A stretch of 64,000 nucleotides of DNA, from positions 12,298,601 through 12,362,600 of the forward strand of contig NC_092677.1 of assembly GCF_964355755.1 (NCBI RefSeq), in the 5' to 3' direction. This document shows positions 36,797 to 47,484 of the stretch, piece after piece; within the stretch, counting starts at the first letter, position 1, and every line of letters starts with the position of its first letter. A model generated the notes under the pieces. That model saw only the letters and a list, made by a program, of their open reading frames with translations. It had not been told where the DNA came from and made no database searches. The translations under genes were made by a program, and so were the position numbers. This DNA comes from Antedon mediterranea (Eukaryota > Echinodermata > Crinoidea > Comatulida > Antedonidae).

Positions 36797-37018
36797 ATTT
36801 ATTAACTGAATAAATAGTTTACAATAAAAAAGTTGTTGGTAAAATAAGTAAAAATTAAGATACAAAATTAATTGTATTAATAGAATTGTACATAAATGAA
36901 TATTATATTAACTGAATAAACACAACTTTACAATAACAAAGTTATTGGTAAAATGAGTACAAATTAAGATATAAAATCAAATGTATTACTGTACTAGAAT
37001 TGCGCATAAATGAATATA
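36797..37018. repeat. Tandem duplication of ~112 bp
   Basis: Two successive copies share TTAACTGAATAAA, ACAATAA.AAAGTT.TTGGTAAAAT and AATTAAGATA.AAAAT blocks in the same order, with scattered differences. Confidence 0.65.
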
Positions 37019-38681
37019 GGTTCCTTGTTTTATTAACCTAATTCAAGGTCTAATTGACAGATAAGATTACTTAATCCAAGTTCATCTTTTAAGTATACTT
37101 AATGGTTTCGTTTCATCTTCATCGATCGATCGATGAAGCCAAGATTTCCTGACTTTTTTCAGTGTAGAACTTTAAGGAAGCAAGCATAAAAATACAAATC
37201 AAGATAAAGATAGGCCTATATATAAACAAAGCAACATACATTGTGAAATTCCTGTTCTTGTTCCAGGAATTTGAAAATGGATGTGGGTGGGGGGAGGTAT
37301 TTTAAATGAAGTGTACTATTATTTAAATTATATTCTTCAAAATGACAATAATAGTGTCTATTTTCATAATAGAATATTCATATTAAATACAGTATTCGGT
37401 CAAATTTAACTCAAATATGAAAGATGTAAAATGGCTATAAAAATAAGCCTTAATTATTTACATATATCAAGTATCATCATTTATAAATGATTTGAAGTAA
37501 TTAATTAAACTCTACAAACTGCCTGCCATTACCGCGAAAACATCATTTTTAGAAATATTCTTTCATGTTTTCCAAATTGAAAACATTAATTGCTTGTACG
37601 TACATCCACGAAATATAATTTATCCGCTGAACTGGGTAAGTATGCCGTTTCCGTGATGATGATCTAAAAATAGAGTTTAGGATTAGCGTGACCTGACGTA
37701 GGCCTAGTACTTAGATAATCTTCCTGTTTACATGGAAAATGATACACTGGCAAATGAATCTAGGTCATCCTATGTTGCATAAATTGTATATATTTATTTA
37801 TTTTCACCAATTGTACATATAGTCAAATTTCTCTACTTTGAATTCTAAATTAATTATTCATGTGATGATGATTATCATTTATAAAATGAAATTTCTAAAA
37901 CTATAAAAATTGTTGACGTAGCTACTGCCTAACACCATCTAAATTAGCAAGCGTCGCAGTTGAATACGTTATTGCACTATTACATTATAGTACGTTATAA
38001 GAGGATATTGAATGGCATAATGGAATAGTCTGTTTACTACAAAATACTCATTTAGTATACAAATTTATTAAACTTTTATCTAATATTCATAAGAACTATT
38101 CAAATGCACATTTTGGATTAAAATGAAAAGACAATAAAATCGTCTATTTCAACAAATTATATTACGATTTCTTACAATTTGATAACATTACAGTACTAGT
38201 ACAATAATATATTTTTAGTAAAATACACTTTTATGATAAATAAGTTAAACTGTACAATATATATATGGCAGTATAGACTAGTAGAAGACAAAAATGGCAT
38301 CTTTATAATATATTTCCAAATAAGCACAATTTCTTCCTAAATATGCACACATTTAGTGGGTAGTGAGTTTTACAGTCACTAAAGTGATTTGTCAAAGATC
38401 TTTCTTAAGGCCAACTCAGACAGCGTTGTATGAAAAGGCATCTCATGACAAGTCTCATGACAAGTCATCTCATCTGGATAATTGCGACGACCTAAAAACT
38501 ATGCATGACGCTATCTCAAAACTAATCACTAATTAATCACAGTCACGTTTCTTTGAGCCTCATATTACGACGCCATCTAGAATGTAGATACTAAAGTACT
38601 GCCATATCTAAAGTATCCGATACACTGCTAACTGGCCTCTCTGGCCCATGTCAGTCCATTCTAGATTGAAAAATCGCTTCC

Positions 38682-41189
38682 TCAAGATTCTGAACTTGTT
38701 AATTTCTTACTTTCTAACATGCGAGCCTTGTTCATGAATCGCTGGACGCGATTGAAATCAACTTCTTCAAACCATTTCCCTTCCATTTTAAACGAAGATC
38801 CAACTATGATGCCATTGGCACATGAATATTCATGAAGGTTGTCCTCGGTAACACCAGAGCCAATCAAAACGGGTATATCAACAACATTTTGTACAGCTGA
38901 AGATGGGATGAGAAAAACAATTAAGACAAAAGCTGGTAAATCACACCTTAAGAAATAACCTATCCATATAACTATTTGATGCTTTGTTTTATTCTTTTTT
39001 ATTTTTTCTTTTATTTACCCAAAAATAAGTTATAAACATTGTAAACAACATAAATAAAACATATATCAAGGGAAGGGTTAAAAAAAACAACTAATCTAGT
39101 TCAGCCCCTAAACATTGAAGAATAAATAGAAAAATAAATGAAAAAGGGCAACCTTTCTAAACTTAATATACATTCTATTGACATACCTTTTAGTTCTTCA
39201 ACACTAGCTGGATCTCCAGTAGCTCCACCTGTGATGACAACTCCATCACTGAGAAAGAATTCTGCAGCTTTGGCTGTATCAGTGATTTCAACATCACAAG
39301 TTAAAGCATGAGAACTGCAGATTTAAAAACACAAATGATTTGAAAGTTGAAAGATTTGAAAATCTTAATATTTAATTTAAAAAAAAACACATTTAAAAAC
39401 ACAATGGAAAAGTCAGAATACATCAAGTGATGTACTACATGTAAAATGATAAATACCTATGTTTTTTCTTTATATCAGTAAATATTTGTATATTTTCAGC
39501 TCCAATCTGTTTTCTATATCGTAAAAGTTCGCCAGCACAAGCATTCATCATCCCTTCATCAGCTATGTGAGCAAATACAAACCCCTCTGCTCGTATAAAA
39601 TCAAGACCTATAAAATAATTGTAAAAAAAATTTCTTTTTGAACAACCAAAAATTAATGCAAGCGAACTTACAGAACGTTTCGAAAAACCTATCTGGTTTC
39701 ATTCTCAACTGGCGTTTCATCGTCTAGCGTTGTTAATCCCATGACGACGATGAGTTGGTATAGCGCCATCGTCGTCATGGGATTAACAACGCTAGACGAT
39801 GAAACGCCAGTTGAGAATGAAACCAGATAGGTTTTTCGAAACGTTCTGTAAGTTCGCTTACATTAATTTTTGGTTGTTCAAAAAGAAATTTTATTTAATA
39901 CCTATTCTACAACCAGATGAAATTCTTCCAACATATAAAATAATAGTTAAACAATTTATAAGTTATAAGTATTCAAGTATAAACCCTATTTTTTCCCACG
40001 CATTGTACACTGCAGTTTATTAACAAAGGTTTTCTGATTTAATTTAAAAAAATTACTTTTATATCATACGCATCAAACACCAAGTAACTCGCCAATTACA
40101 GGATGGTTAAACTATTCTATAATTTATTGTGCTTATAAACCATGGAGTATGGTGTTGATAGGGAGGTTGGTGACAACCCTAGCACTAGGTCAGGATAGAA
40201 CCCAGGACCCTGGGATTGGAAGGCAAGCATGTTAACCACCAAGATACAGCTGCTCCACGACTTTTTTCAGAGTTTATATTTTCATATTTGAAACTTATTA
40301 GTGCATCCTCTGATTGATAAATATTTACTATACACAAATACAAATTTATAATTTTTATTTTTACCTGTTGCTAATGCTATTGCTAAAGCTTGCTTGTTTG
40401 CTCCTGATAAAACCTGTATTCCTAAAGGAATATCTGGACAATCCTTGCGGATCTGATAACATGTTGTCGTCATCGATGCCGTTATTTCATGGCTCACTTC
40501 ATTGGAATGCATGTAAGGAAGGTCATGCATATTCTCAATTAGGATGCCATCCTGAAACAAATTATTATTACCAATAATCCAATATAAATTAATTTTTATT
40601 TTTATCAAAAAAATATTGGGTAACAAAGTATATTCATACATAAAAGTACCCACAATTCCCAGTTTCTTGTAGCCTTCTGCTTCTGTACAAGCAATTTCAG
40701 TAATGTCTTCTACTTTTAAGCGATTTCGTGGAGTTCCTACAAATCACAAAACAAAGAAAAAAAACACAAATATACAATAATTAATACTCAATTTATAATT
40801 ATTTAACCGCTGCGCAGCAGTGAAGTGTTATTTAAAGTTTAGATGCGAAAGTACATTAGCGCCATAGAATGTGCACCGTCACGTCACAAAAACGTGATTA
40901 CCCTCTAGGCCCTAGAACTCAGATCCGCACTGTCTATCACAGGCGAATGAGCCTGGCCCATGCCATATGCATATAATATTAATAATAGGGCCTACCTAGA
41001 TAGGCCTACTAGGCCCTATAAATTGAAACCAATATTTATTATTTAAATTAAAACATATTTTATTTAAAAAATGTACAGTTCATTATTTTAATATTTAATA
41101 AACTAACCCGGTAGAGATTTCAAATGTATCATTCCAATTATTGCAGTATTACCCTTTTTGAAAAGTCGTGTAAATTTCTGCAGAGCCAT
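38682..41189 (-). CDS. BtpA-family TIM-barrel protein (F13E9.13-like)
   Basis: Six exons on the minus strand join in frame: 41108-41189, 40654-40736, 40365-40551, 39457-39607, 39187-39314, 38682-38896, giving 281 residues. Family blocks in order: IIGMIHLKSLPGTPRN near residue 18, LGIDGILIENMHDLPY near 50-65, GIQVLSGANKQALAIALATG, GFVFAHIADEG, DGVVITGGATGDPAS, and VLIGSGVTEDN with NGIIVGSSFK near the end, a phosphate-binding pattern of TIM barrels. For exon 2 the in-frame donor is ATT|GTGGGT; the next GT, four bases downstream, would break the frame. BtpA was named for a cyanobacterial factor needed for photosystem I; animal members have no firm function that I know. The gene is head-to-head with GINS3. 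The intron 39608-40364 holds a large hairpin. Confidence 0.92.
39627..39892. repeat. 266-bp near-perfect hairpin (126-bp arms, 14-bp loop)
   Basis: Arm 39627-39752 is inverted at 39767-39892 with one mismatch that I can find (in GCAAGCGAAC versus GTTCGCTTAC). The loop is AGTTGGTATAGCGC. It lies within an intron of the BtpA-family gene. The arms contain GAACGTTTCGAAAAACC and GACGATGAAACGCC. No coding capacity. Confidence 0.95.
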
Positions 41190-41428
41190 GTTTAATTGTT
41201 TGTTTTGCTCCTTTGACATTGACTACACGTACGTGTTCTTGCGGTTCAGCACGATTATCTCTATACGTTTCAGGTTTAGTTCGTATTTTACTTTAAACTT
41301 TGATCTCGCGCGAAAAATTGATTTTCAGGAAGTAAACAAAACAGTGTTTGGAATCTTCATCTATATGAAACAAATTAGAAGAAGTAAATTTGGGTATTGT
41401 ATGTAGCTTTTTTGTAAAATTGAAGACG
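41190..41428. promoter_or_regulatory. Divergent promoter between BtpA-family gene and GINS3
   Basis: Only 239 bp separate the two start codons, which point away from each other. At 41308-41315 the plus strand reads GCGCGAAA, whose complement TTTCGCGC is a consensus E2F site. Overlapping it is TCTCGCG, half of the TCTCGCGAGA promoter element. Known: replication genes of the GINS group are E2F targets in animals. No TATA box was seen in a clear position. Confidence 0.6.
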
Positions 41429-42260
41429 ATGAATATTCAAAAGAGATACATGAAACATGGCAGTCATACTGAAAATTATTTCAACATACATGATATTTTA
41501 GCAAGTCATGAAAAAATTCCTTGTGTATATGAAGTCCCAATTTTGAGGCTTGGATTCTTGGATGCCAGCACAGATAGTCCTGATATCCCACCAAATACCA
41601 AGATGGAACTCCCTTACTGGCTAGCCTCAAGCCTTCAAACTAGAAAGAAGAAAATTGTCAGTATTGAGCTTCCGAAGCAGTATCGTGAAGGACATCGAGA
41701 CATATTACGGGCAGACGCTAATGTGGTTGACTTGCATAAAATGGGACCATATTATTATGCATTTGGAAGTAAACTGATGAATTTTGATCACGTTGAAGTT
41801 GATGATATTGGTAAAAGCCTAACACATGTATGTAGAATCTGACATTGCTGTTTAATCTACTAATGAATAAAAAAACTATTGTTAATTTGACAGCTTGCCC
41901 TGGTATAACAACAAGCCAGGTGCAACTTTTAGTTATTTAAATTTTATATTTATTACTGTACGTAATTTGTTCTATGTTACATAAATTTTACTTATCAATA
42001 ACATTTTTTCTTTTTAATTTCAGACTTTTTCAGCTCGTTTCCGAAAAATAATGGATTCATCTCTCAATTGTTACAAGGGCGACACAACAAAATTAAGAAG
42101 TAAATTAGATAACAATGAGAGAATGCTGTTCACTGCTGGACAACTAAGTTTACATGATTACCAAAAATGGGAACAACGCAGCACCGACAAGATACAAGCT
42201 TCGGAGATGGTTACTAACCATCGCAAGAGAAAGCGTGCTGTAATGGAGCAAAATAACTGA
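41429..42260 (+). CDS. GINS3: DNA replication complex GINS protein PSF3
   Basis: Subunit of the GINS tetramer that joins Cdc45 and MCM2-7 into the replicative helicase. Exons 41429-41827 and 42024-42260 join at a phase-0 intron for 211 residues, close to the human length. Conserved stretches: YFNIHDILASHEKIPC near residue 17, MELPYWLASSL, VSIELPKQYREG, DANVVDLHKMGPYYYAFGSK, and in exon 2 TFSARFRKIMDSSLN with a basic C-terminus (HRKRKR). ATG 41429 is the first Met in the frame and fits the family N-terminus. Shares its promoter with the minus-strand BtpA-family gene. Confidence 0.95.
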
Positions 42261-43105
42261 GTGATCTGATTGCACAATCATTTCAACAGTGCTTGAGATA
42301 ATACGTTGAACCTTTATTAAAACATGTTGACTGATCTTTAAGCAGCAGAAAAAAAGAACACTTTTTTTTCATTTCATTTATTTTCCATACAAAATAAAAC
42401 AAGTAGATCAAAACTTTGAGATTAAAATGAAATAGTATAACATGGAAGGATGCCTTTATAGAACAAATGTCACTTAAGCAAGGAATTTGAATGGCTATTA
42501 ATAAAAAATACAAAGTAAATGAAAGGAAAAAAGTAAAAATAATTAAAAAATAGATTTTGACATGTATATTTCTGTAAAAATCTTTATTGTCAATATTTGG
42601 CTTATAATATCACATGTTTTGGTACTTGATAAACAAGACCTACCTAACTACATATGTATAAGCATGGTAGAAATTAGAAATATTGTAAATTAGTATTATT
42701 ATTATTATTTGAGATAGAATGCCCAATTAAATAGATGTCAAAAATGTAAATTAGAATTTATTTTTCTATTTATTTTTTATTTTCTTTCTTTCAATTCTAT
42801 TTTTGTCTGTTAATATAAGTGAATTTCCATTTTTATGGACAAATAAAATTTCTTGAATCTTGAATTAGCAAAATCATTTTTGTGTTAAAACCATAAAACT
42901 GTAAAAGCGCCCTCTGGTGAAGTAAGCGCCGTTTTTATAACAAGATGGCTGCTTCCTTGCTTATGAAAACATGGTGATGAAAAGTTGATTGTATTTGTTC
43001 AATATTAATGTATTTTTTAGAATTTTATATTTATAAAACCTGTAATAAGATTCTAGATTTGATTTACTGTCTTTTCAAACGTGTATAGTAACGTTAACTA
43101 ACTGT
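42261..43105. other. Spacer GINS3 to PHD/OTU gene
   Basis: GINS3 3' UTR, then AT-rich sequence. Around 42780-42865 the sequence TTTTTATGGACAAATAAAATTTCTTGAATCTTGAA resembles a LINE 3' tail, split here only for description. GC-richer sequence at 42905-42960 (GCGCCCTCTGG, CAAGATGGCTGC) may be the promoter or 5' UTR of the next gene; CAAGATGGC resembles a YY1 site. Confidence 0.4.
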
Positions 43106-46100
43106 ATGAGGGCATTAAGTGTAGGCCTCACCAATTTGTCTGCACTGCAAGTTAAAACATCTAAGCTCGACAAACGCCTTGCACCACTAGAAGCTATTGG
43201 CGTGATTGACAGTATTATTCGGCCTAACAGTAACACTAAACTTGTATCAAGCGGCTCTAGCATGTCGACTACTGAGGAGTGTGAAGATACATTGGAAATG
43301 AGTTCACCAGATACTAGTAAAGTAGGAAAGAAATCTAAAAAGGTTTGTTTTAATAATATTAACAATAATATTTTTTAAAAAGACCATTTATTTTTGTTTT
43401 GTTGATTTATAATAATTAATTAATATTTGTTTTGACCCCTTACAATTGATGCCAGCCTATTAATAAAAACTAATGTACATGATATAGTACTGTATTATTA
43501 GTAATAGTAGGCCCTTGTTTTTTTTTTCTTTATTTCATTCAAACATTTTTACCAAATACAGTACAAGTCTGCTCTAGAGCTAGGTGAGGGCTCTTTGTCT
43601 TCAGCTTAAAATATGAAACAAAAATACTTTTAAATAATGCTAATATAGTATTACTGTAAATTCTCGCATTAAGTCGTACGCACGAATGTATTGATTTGAT
43701 TTTTTTAATCGGTGGAATCGCTACGCAGACAAAGTTAATATGACAATTTTCGATATTTACACTTTTGTGGATTGATGTAAAAGAGAGAAGTACTGTACAG
43801 GTAGCTGCTACCCTGAATGCTCAACATCTAATCAACATACTACAGCGTCAATCTATAATGATTATGCACAGTAAGACATTATTCTGTACAGTATATTCAA
43901 ATATTTTTCATTTATACGGTACTTCAAAAAATGCGAGAATTTATGGTATGTGAGTATATTTTTCTATTAATTTTAATGTACTGTAGTATACAAACAGCAG
44001 TATCTAAATCTTAGTTTCCTATGCATGATTTGTGTAGTCACTTTTGATTGGCTGACCAATCATACTTAGACTGATACAATGAGTTACTTATAAAATGTTA
44101 AATTTCTAGCAAGGTTTTTCTTTTTCAAACTTGATTACTGTATTGTAATAATTCAGTCTAGGTGTTAATACTGTAGAAAACATGTACTTTTTTTTCTCTA
44201 TAAAAGGAAAAGAGATCAGAAGCCTACAATTGTGGTTTGTGCAACGAGATATGTGAAAATGAAGCAATCTTATGTGATACATGTCACAATTTTTACCACA
44301 GCAAGTGTGAAAATATAACGCCGAGTTTAAAATTACAGTTGAGTTATTTGATGCAAGAGTTTGTTTGCAGCAATTGTTGCCAAAAGGATAACTATGACTT
44401 TGAAGCTGCCATCTCTCGACTTTCCCAGTCTGCGGTGATCGGACAGTTAGATTCTGGGGTACAAATGGAAAAAATTCTATTGAGAGACAAACCAGAATTT
44501 AATGTACAACACACCTTGCAGAAAGGTAAATATGTAATCGATAGAGTTGCAAGAAGTATTCTAAAAAAATATGCAAAACATATAACATCTTTTCCTGTGG
44601 CTATTGAACGAGATGGAAACTGTTTGTTTAGTGCCTTATCAGTGGCTGTACATGGTAATGCCACAAAAGCTGCAGAATTACGCACGCGGACAGCTATAGA
44701 AATGGTTTCGCATCGTAAGTTTTATCAGAGTGTGCACGTTAGATCGGGAATACTACTTGTCTCTCCCGACTTAGAAGAAGCGTGTTTAGACTGTGCGCAA
44801 AACGGCTGTTACTCCTCGGCTTGGACAATCCATGCTGCGTCTTCTGTCCTAGGCCGCCCGATAAGGTCCATCTATCCACCCGTGAATGGTCTTCACGATC
44901 GATGCTATGAGATAATGGATCGTACGTTTTCCCCACGAATCTTGATAGACAGTAGCGATGTAACGATTATGTGGAGCGGTGAGAATCCTTCTGGTAGAAA
45001 GGCTTGGATTCCTAATCATTTTGTTCCGCTGCTGCGGTTAGAGAAAGATGATCCCATTGTTGAAAACACTGATCTTCAATATACTGCTGTAAGTTTCAAT
45101 GAAATTGTCCCCAGAAAAATGAAACATGATAAATTAATATCAAACAAATAGAAATAATAAATAAATAAATTTGGACTTTTAAGCGCATAATGCATAATAT
45201 AAATAAAAGTAATCCATGAAATAAATAATATAAAATAGAAATTAAAAATAGACATTTTAAACCCATAATTCCCTTTTAAAAGATACAAATAATTTTCATT
45301 AAGTTCCCTCTTATTAATAATGGAATATTCCAAGAAAAGTCTGATTATAAGTTTCCTAGACCATTAAATATTAAATATAATATAGAATTGTATTTGTTAC
45401 ATATGTGATATGTGTATTATAGAAGTCTATATTATTATTATTATTTTTTTTTTTAACTATTATTTTTATAGCCTTTAAAGTAAGCACAGTAATTGAATTT
45501 AAAAAAAATTTTTTTTTTTAAAGGTATATACAATGGTGAATAATGAAGTAGTGGTATCAACGGACAACAGTGGCATTTCATTGGAACTTGATCCTGCTAT
45601 ACTATATGGTAAGGATATTGTGAACACTAGTGTTTTCTAAATGAGTGATCATCGATTGTATTTCACTACCTAAACTATATTAGTCCATAAATTTATTCAA
45701 GAAATATGGTGTGACCACCACCACCAAGTTTTTCCCATGTTCATGAAGAGTTTGACATCAAAAGAACAAAAAAATGAGCTCCTTAGTCCTCTGGTAATAA
45801 AAATAAAGCTCTGTCATTTACTAGTTTGACAACAAAAATGTAATGTGCCCAAATATTGTAGTGATATTCCCAAATAGGGTAGTGCTATGACATCATGTCC
45901 ATATATGAGCACATCACATTTTTTTGTCACAAAAAGTTTGATAGTGTAGACAGAGCTTTAGGTTTCTCTAGAGTTGACTCTATTTTGACCAGATTTTCTG
46001 TATTGAATATATAAGTGCATTCTGTATTGAATATATAAGTGCATTCTGTATTGAAGACACCAAGCTTGATGATGTACTACTGCTGTATATTGCATAATGG

Positions 46101-46915
46101 TAAAGAATATACCTGTGCCATATCACTTATGACCTTGGGCAAGATACTTTACCCTCATATCTCGTCCTTCGGATGACACATAAAGCTGTTGATCCTGTGT
46201 GCCTAGAATAGTAACTAATGATCGATTTAGTTAACTTTGACTCAAGAAGATAACCTTTTTTTTTCTTTTTTTTTACACAGAAGAGTTACCTGTGGTAGGG
46301 ACGCCCATTGATTGTCCAAGTGACAATCCGCTGAAGAGTCCAGAACGCTTCTTGACACCAAACGAAATTTTCAAAATCATGCTCTCTGAAAAACCAACTA
46401 GTACCTCCATTCCTAACGGTATCAAACATAACGTTTACTTTCTTCTTGACAACAGCGTAAATATTTCCCGTTGGGCAAACGGTCAGCGATCGCAGTACAA
46501 AGACGATTGCAACTGGTCCACTAAAACATCTTCTAACCGTCACTACTACGTATTGGTAGATGATCATTTGAGCTATGTAGATAAAAAGGACGGCTTATTC
46601 TGTAAAGACGTTAATCATAAGCGTATACCTATTGAACCGCAACCTGAAGAAGACAGTATTATTTTGTTCAGGCGCTACTATGCTACGCACAAAGATTTGT
46701 TGTCTTTCAAAAAGAAAATTTCTGTTGTGCTTGAGTGCCCTGGTCGTTTAGACCACCTTAAATCACTTTCAGTAATAGAATATGTAGGTCCGTGGCCAAC
46801 AAACTACCAAACAAACTACCCAACAATGACAAGTTCCCCGAAAAAACGTAAGATAATAAAAAAGCCAAATGAAACATTTGATGAACAAGCAAATGCTGTT
46901 CAAATGATCCAATGA
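43106..46915 (+). CDS. PHD finger + OTU-like (vertnin-related) protein
   Basis: Exons 43106-43342, 44207-45088, 45524-45608, 46281-46915 join in frame for 612 residues. A C4HC3 PHD finger spans residues 88-136 (Cys 88, 91, 102, 105, His 110, Cys 113, 133, 136). An OTU-type cysteine-protease fold follows: ERDGNCLFSAL puts a nucleophile at Cys218 with Asp215, and WIPNHFVPLL puts a histidine at about 350. Between them AELRTRTAIEMVSHRKFYQ, SSAWTIHAASSVLGRPIRSI and VTIMWSG recall vertnin, which in vertebrates lacks an obvious OTU active site. The C-terminal exon has a conserved-looking block (NVYFLLDNSVNISRWANGQR) and a nuclear-signal-like PKKRKIIKK. Inference: a chromatin-reading deubiquitinase-like protein; activity is unproven. 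Confidence 0.85.
45807..45957. mobile_element. TWA-type MITE in PHD/OTU gene intron
   Basis: Starts AGCTCTGTCATTTACTAGTT after TAA and ends GATAGTGTAGACAGAGCT before TTA. The interior matches the family (GGTAGTGCTATGACATCATG). Confidence 0.75.
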
Positions 46916-47484
46916 ATATGGTAATTATTAGTAAGTTAATCTAAAATTAACTAGACAGTCTTTGCTCAATTTTCCAGGAAGTTGTGTTTATATATTAATG
47001 TATTATACAGATTTTAAGTTTAGTACTGTGAACAATGTGACTGCTGATCCAAATTTGAAGTTTTTATTTTGAACCTGGTATAGAAATATGTCGGTTTTTA
47101 TTTTTTTTTTTATTAGTTTTTATGAAATTAAAGCGATAACCAGTTTGTATCTAATTTTAGGGATAACCATTTTTTTTATGCAATATTTCACTTAGAAGCT
47201 CCTCACAGCCTTAGTAGCTCCTCACAGCCTTAGTCTAGAGGAGCCTCTGCAACATATAACATATGAGCTTAGCACCAGATAAACCAGTTTAATAATAGGG
47301 ATAACCAGCTTTTATGAAATTGATAAAGGAATCTTTTTCAAGTTATTATTAGTTCAACTTGTTTCAAACTATATATAATCCACATTGCCATTTATCTGGT
47401 AACTTAAAAAATACTAATTCCCTACAATTGTTTATGTTTTGTAAAAATAATGCATGTATATATTAATTTTTTTATTTTTATCAG
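46916..47484. other. 3' UTR / spacer before RPUSD2
   Basis: AT-rich. Contains a short direct repeat GAAGCTCCTCACAGCCTTAG near 47196-47232. The first exon and start codon of RPUSD2 may lie here but I could not fix them. Confidence 0.4.

Larger units (their letters stand above)
30061..38681. other. Gene-poor 8.6-kb intergenic region
   Basis: I see no convincing exon. Very AT-rich with TAATA-rich tracts (notably 33020-33300). It holds two hAT-type MITEs (30812-30990, 32270-32405), a perfect 30-bp palindrome (33855-33917), a CAA microsatellite (35737-35757), and a ~112-bp tandem duplication (about 36797-36905 and 36909-37018). Near 33479-33577 is a CCAAT-like dispersed repeat related to 14328-14422 and 47812-47960. 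Confidence 0.6.

Noticed and set aside
40650-40654. Frameshift in the BtpA-family gene at exon 2
   Set aside because: The donor GTACTT breaks the frame, but the GTGGGT donor four bases upstream restores it and gives the family motif GIDG.
42340-42540. Minus-strand gene at 42283-42513
   Set aside because: Low-complexity AT-rich frame; it resembles sequence at 13870-13920 and looks like repeat.
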